Assembly (NCBI GenBank): GCA_019348445.1
Contig: JAHWJK010000089.1
Span: forward strand, 1 to 6,723
DNA length: 6,723 nt
Source: Actinomycetota bacterium
Lineage (GTDB): Bacteria > Actinomycetota > CADDZG01 > WHSQ01
Direction of reading: 5' to 3'
Numbering within the stretch: the stretch's first letter is position 1; each line of letters starts with the position of its first letter. This document shows, piece after piece, positions 5,198 through 6,723 of this stretch. Position numbers and translations under genes: made by a program. The notes beneath the pieces were generated by a model that saw only the letters and a program-made list of their open reading frames with translations, was not told the origin of the DNA and ran no database searches.

Positions 5198-6157
5198 TCA
5201 CTTCCCTTTCGGTCTCGCCCGAGGGTGAGCGGCGAAGTACACCTCGCGCAGCCGGTTGTCGCTGACCATCGTGTACACCTGCGTCGTCGCGAGGCTGGCG
5301 TGGCCGAGTAGCTCTTGCACCACTCGGATGTCTGCACCGCCGTCCAGCATGTGCGTCGCGAAGGAATGTCGCAGCGTGTGCGGGGATACCTCGTCTTCCA
5401 ATCCCGCCATACGAGCGTAACCCTTGAGAATTTTCCAGCAACCCTGCCTGCTGAGCCTGCCGCCGCGGGCGTTGAGGAAGAGCGCTCCGCGCGCGGTCGC
5501 TTGCTTCGCTTTCGCCGCCAGCTGCGGGCGCGATTGAGTGACGTATGCCGAGACCGCTTTCGTCGCGGCGCGCCCGAGCGGCACCCGCCGGCTCTTCGAT
5601 CCCTTGCCTAGACGGACGAGGACCACCCGCCCGTCGAGATCGACGTCGTCGACGTCCAGTGCCACCAACTCAGAGATCCTCAGTCCGGTGCCGTAAAGCA
5701 GCTCGAGCACGGCCCGGTCGCGGCGACCCAGAAGATCGTCCGCGGGGAGGCCCAGCAGCTCCTCGACGTCTTCCACCGGGATCGCTTTCGGGATCGACCG
5801 GGGACGTTTCGGCGACCCGACTTTCGCCGTGGGATCGACGTCGAGGTGCCGTTCGTTAACGAGGAACCGGTACAGAGCCCGCAGCGACACGAGCATCCGC
5901 GCTACCGACGACGGGCTGTAAGGACTCGCCGCCGGCGGCTTCCCGGACCGGAGCCGGTCGAGGTAGTCGGTTACGTCGCCGGGAGTGACCGCCTTCGGCT
6001 TCAGCTTCTTCAGCGCGCAGTAGTTCTGCCACACGATCAGATCGCGCCGGTACGCGGCGACGGTATTCGGCGATAGCCCCTTCTCGAATTCGACGTACGA
6101 CATGAACTCGTCGACCCACCGATCGACGCGCGCTTCCGGAGTGGCGCTGCGAGCCAT
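5198..6157 (-). CDS. xerD: Site-specific tyrosine recombinase XerD
   Basis: A 319-residue tyrosine recombinase. The N-terminal SAM-like core-binding domain (about residues 13-105) contains FEKGLSPNTVAAYRRDL. The catalytic domain has the full set of residues: R160 in GTGLRISEL, K185 in RLGKGSK, H260 and R263 in SPHTLRHSFATH, H286 in LLGHASLATTQ, and nucleophile Y295 in VYT. The tail NRLREVYFAAHPRA is the signature of actinobacterial XerD proteins. With XerC it resolves chromosome dimers at dif, late in replication. The ATG at 6157 has AGGG (6168-6165) 7 bases upstream, overlapping the stop of ald. XerC is the main alternative, but the C terminus and the ald neighbour favour XerD. Nothing around it (no att repeats, no excisionase, no phage genes) suggests a mobile-element integrase. 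Confidence 0.88.
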   Translation of the reverse strand: MARSATPEARVDRWVDEFMSYVEFEKGLSPNTVAAYRRDLIVWQNYCALKKLKPKAVTPGDVTDYLDRLRSGKPPAASPYSPSSVARMLVSLRALYRFLVNERHLDVDPTAKVGSPKRPRSIPKAIPVEDVEELLGLPADDLLGRRDRAVLELLYGTGLRISELVALDVDDVDLDGRVVLVRLGKGSKSRRVPLGRAATKAVSAYVTQSRPQLAAKAKQATARGALFLNARGGRLSRQGCWKILKGYARMAGLEDEVSPHTLRHSFATHMLDGGADIRVVQELLGHASLATTQVYTMVSDNRLREVYFAAHPRARPKGK

Positions 6158-6166
6158 GGAGATGCC

Positions 6167-6723
6167 CTAAAGGAGGCTCGTCAGAGGGACGTATCCGAGC
6201 CCGTGCGCCTCCGCGACGGGCTCGTAGACGACGGCACCCTTGTAAACGTTCACGCCGGGGGCCAGGTGAGGATCGTCGCGCACCGCTTGCTCGAGGCCTT
6301 TGTTGGCCAGGTCGACGACGTACGGGAGCGTTGCGTTCGTCAGCGCGTACGTCGACGTATGAGGAACCGCGCCGGGCATGTTGCCCACGCAGTAATGAAC
6401 CACGTCGTGGACCACGTACGTGGGGTCGGAGTGGGTGGTCATGCGCGACGTCTCGAAGCAACCACCTTGATCGATCGAGATGTCGACGACGACTGCGCCC
6501 GGCTTCATGTCCTTGACGATCTGTTCCGAGACGATCTTCGGCGCGCGTGCGCCCGGGATCAGGACCGCGCCGATTACGAGATCTGCGGAGATGACGGCTT
6601 CCTCCACCGACAACTGGTTGGACGCGATCGTCATGATGCGGCCCTTGTGGATCTTGTCGATCTCGCGGAGCTTGTTCATGTTCTTGTCGAGCACGAGGAC
6701 CTCGGCCTCCATGCCCTGCGCGA
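6167..6723 (-). CDS. ald: Alanine dehydrogenase, C-terminal half, cut by window end
   Basis: About 185 residues of the C-terminal half are present, ending at TAG 6169-6167; the frame is open through the window edge, so ATG 6712 is not the start. Recognisable pieces are GMEAEVLVLDKN, the end of the NAD-binding strand with its ribose-binding Asp, AVLIPGARAPKIV, MKPGAVVVDISIDQGG with the conserved catalytic-site Asp, and HYCVGNMPGAVPHTSTYALT followed by NATLPYV, the most diagnostic block of the family. The enzyme reversibly converts L-alanine, NAD+ and water to pyruvate, ammonia and NADH in the cytosol. A lysine-ketoglutarate or transhydrogenase relative is excluded by the NMPGAVPxTST block. It is first in the visible row, 9 bases before xerD. 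The upstream promoter lies outside the window. Confidence 0.95.
   Translation of the reverse strand, partial: AQGMEAEVLVLDKNMNKLREIDKIHKGRIMTIASNQLSVEEAVISADLVIGAVLIPGARAPKIVSEQIVKDMKPGAVVVDISIDQGGCFETSRMTTHSDPTYVVHDVVHYCVGNMPGAVPHTSTYALTNATLPYVVDLANKGLEQAVRDDPHLAPGVNVYKGAVVYEPVAEAHGLGYVPLTSLL

Noticed and set aside
5193..5441. Upstream extension of the DksA-like frame
   Set aside because: It overlaps the conserved catalytic end of xerD, and ATG 5192 has its own ribosome binding site.
5198..6157. Tyrosine recombinase as an integrase of a mobile element
   Set aside because: No att-like repeats, tRNA, excisionase or phage genes are nearby, and its C terminus and ald neighbour match chromosomal XerD.

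Overview
This is a GC-rich, tightly packed chromosomal window that looks actinobacterial. The main clues are the GpsA variant motif TGPNLAKEV, the plsC-gpsA pair, the ald-xerD neighbourhood and the C-terminal HPRA signature of the recombinase. Several features hint at a deep or uncultured actinobacterial branch rather than a classical Streptomyces or Mycobacterium: an ATP-type PEP carboxykinase and frequent weak start codons. That placement is inference. I count ten genes, two of them cut by the window edges. There are only two gaps of any size (294-419 and 3601-3687), both between divergent genes. No tRNA, rRNA, CRISPR, insertion sequence or clear intrinsic terminator was seen.

Layout from left to right. 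The first 293 bases hold the start of an ATP-type phosphoenolpyruvate carboxykinase (pckA, minus strand). After a 126-base divergent spacer come two plus-strand genes: a stand-alone Lrp/AsnC ligand-binding (RAM) domain protein (420-659) and a PLP-dependent cysteine/methionine-metabolism enzyme (670-1863). They are followed, tail to tail, by a minus-strand phospholipid pair, plsC (2914-3600) and gpsA (1860-2912). gpsA and the PLP enzyme share the palindromic stop CTAG. Divergent from plsC are two plus-strand genes: a calcineurin-like metallophosphoesterase (3688-4515) and a small dimeric alpha/beta-barrel (ABM-like) protein (4532-4834). The right end is a minus-strand row, read in the order ald (cut by the window end), xerD, and a TraR/DksA-type zinc-finger protein.

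How the genes work together. GpsA makes sn-glycerol-3-phosphate and PlsC acylates lysophosphatidate, so this pair supplies phosphatidate for membrane lipids. The RAM protein may sense an amino acid linked to the adjacent sulfur-amino-acid enzyme. Alanine dehydrogenase, XerD (chromosome dimer resolution) and the DksA-like protein (RNA polymerase modulation) appear to be transcribed together but have no obvious common pathway. Pck and Ald both sit at carbon/nitrogen branch points.

The most unusual thing is at the level of translation starts. Two well-conserved genes (the PLP enzyme and the phosphoesterase) have no ATG/GTG/TTG at the position that homology and the Shine-Dalgarno sequence require. 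Each instead has a near-cognate codon (CTG at 670, ACG at 3688) correctly spaced behind a purine-rich ribosome binding site. I see no evidence for a new defence, mobile or RNA system here; the window is mostly housekeeping.
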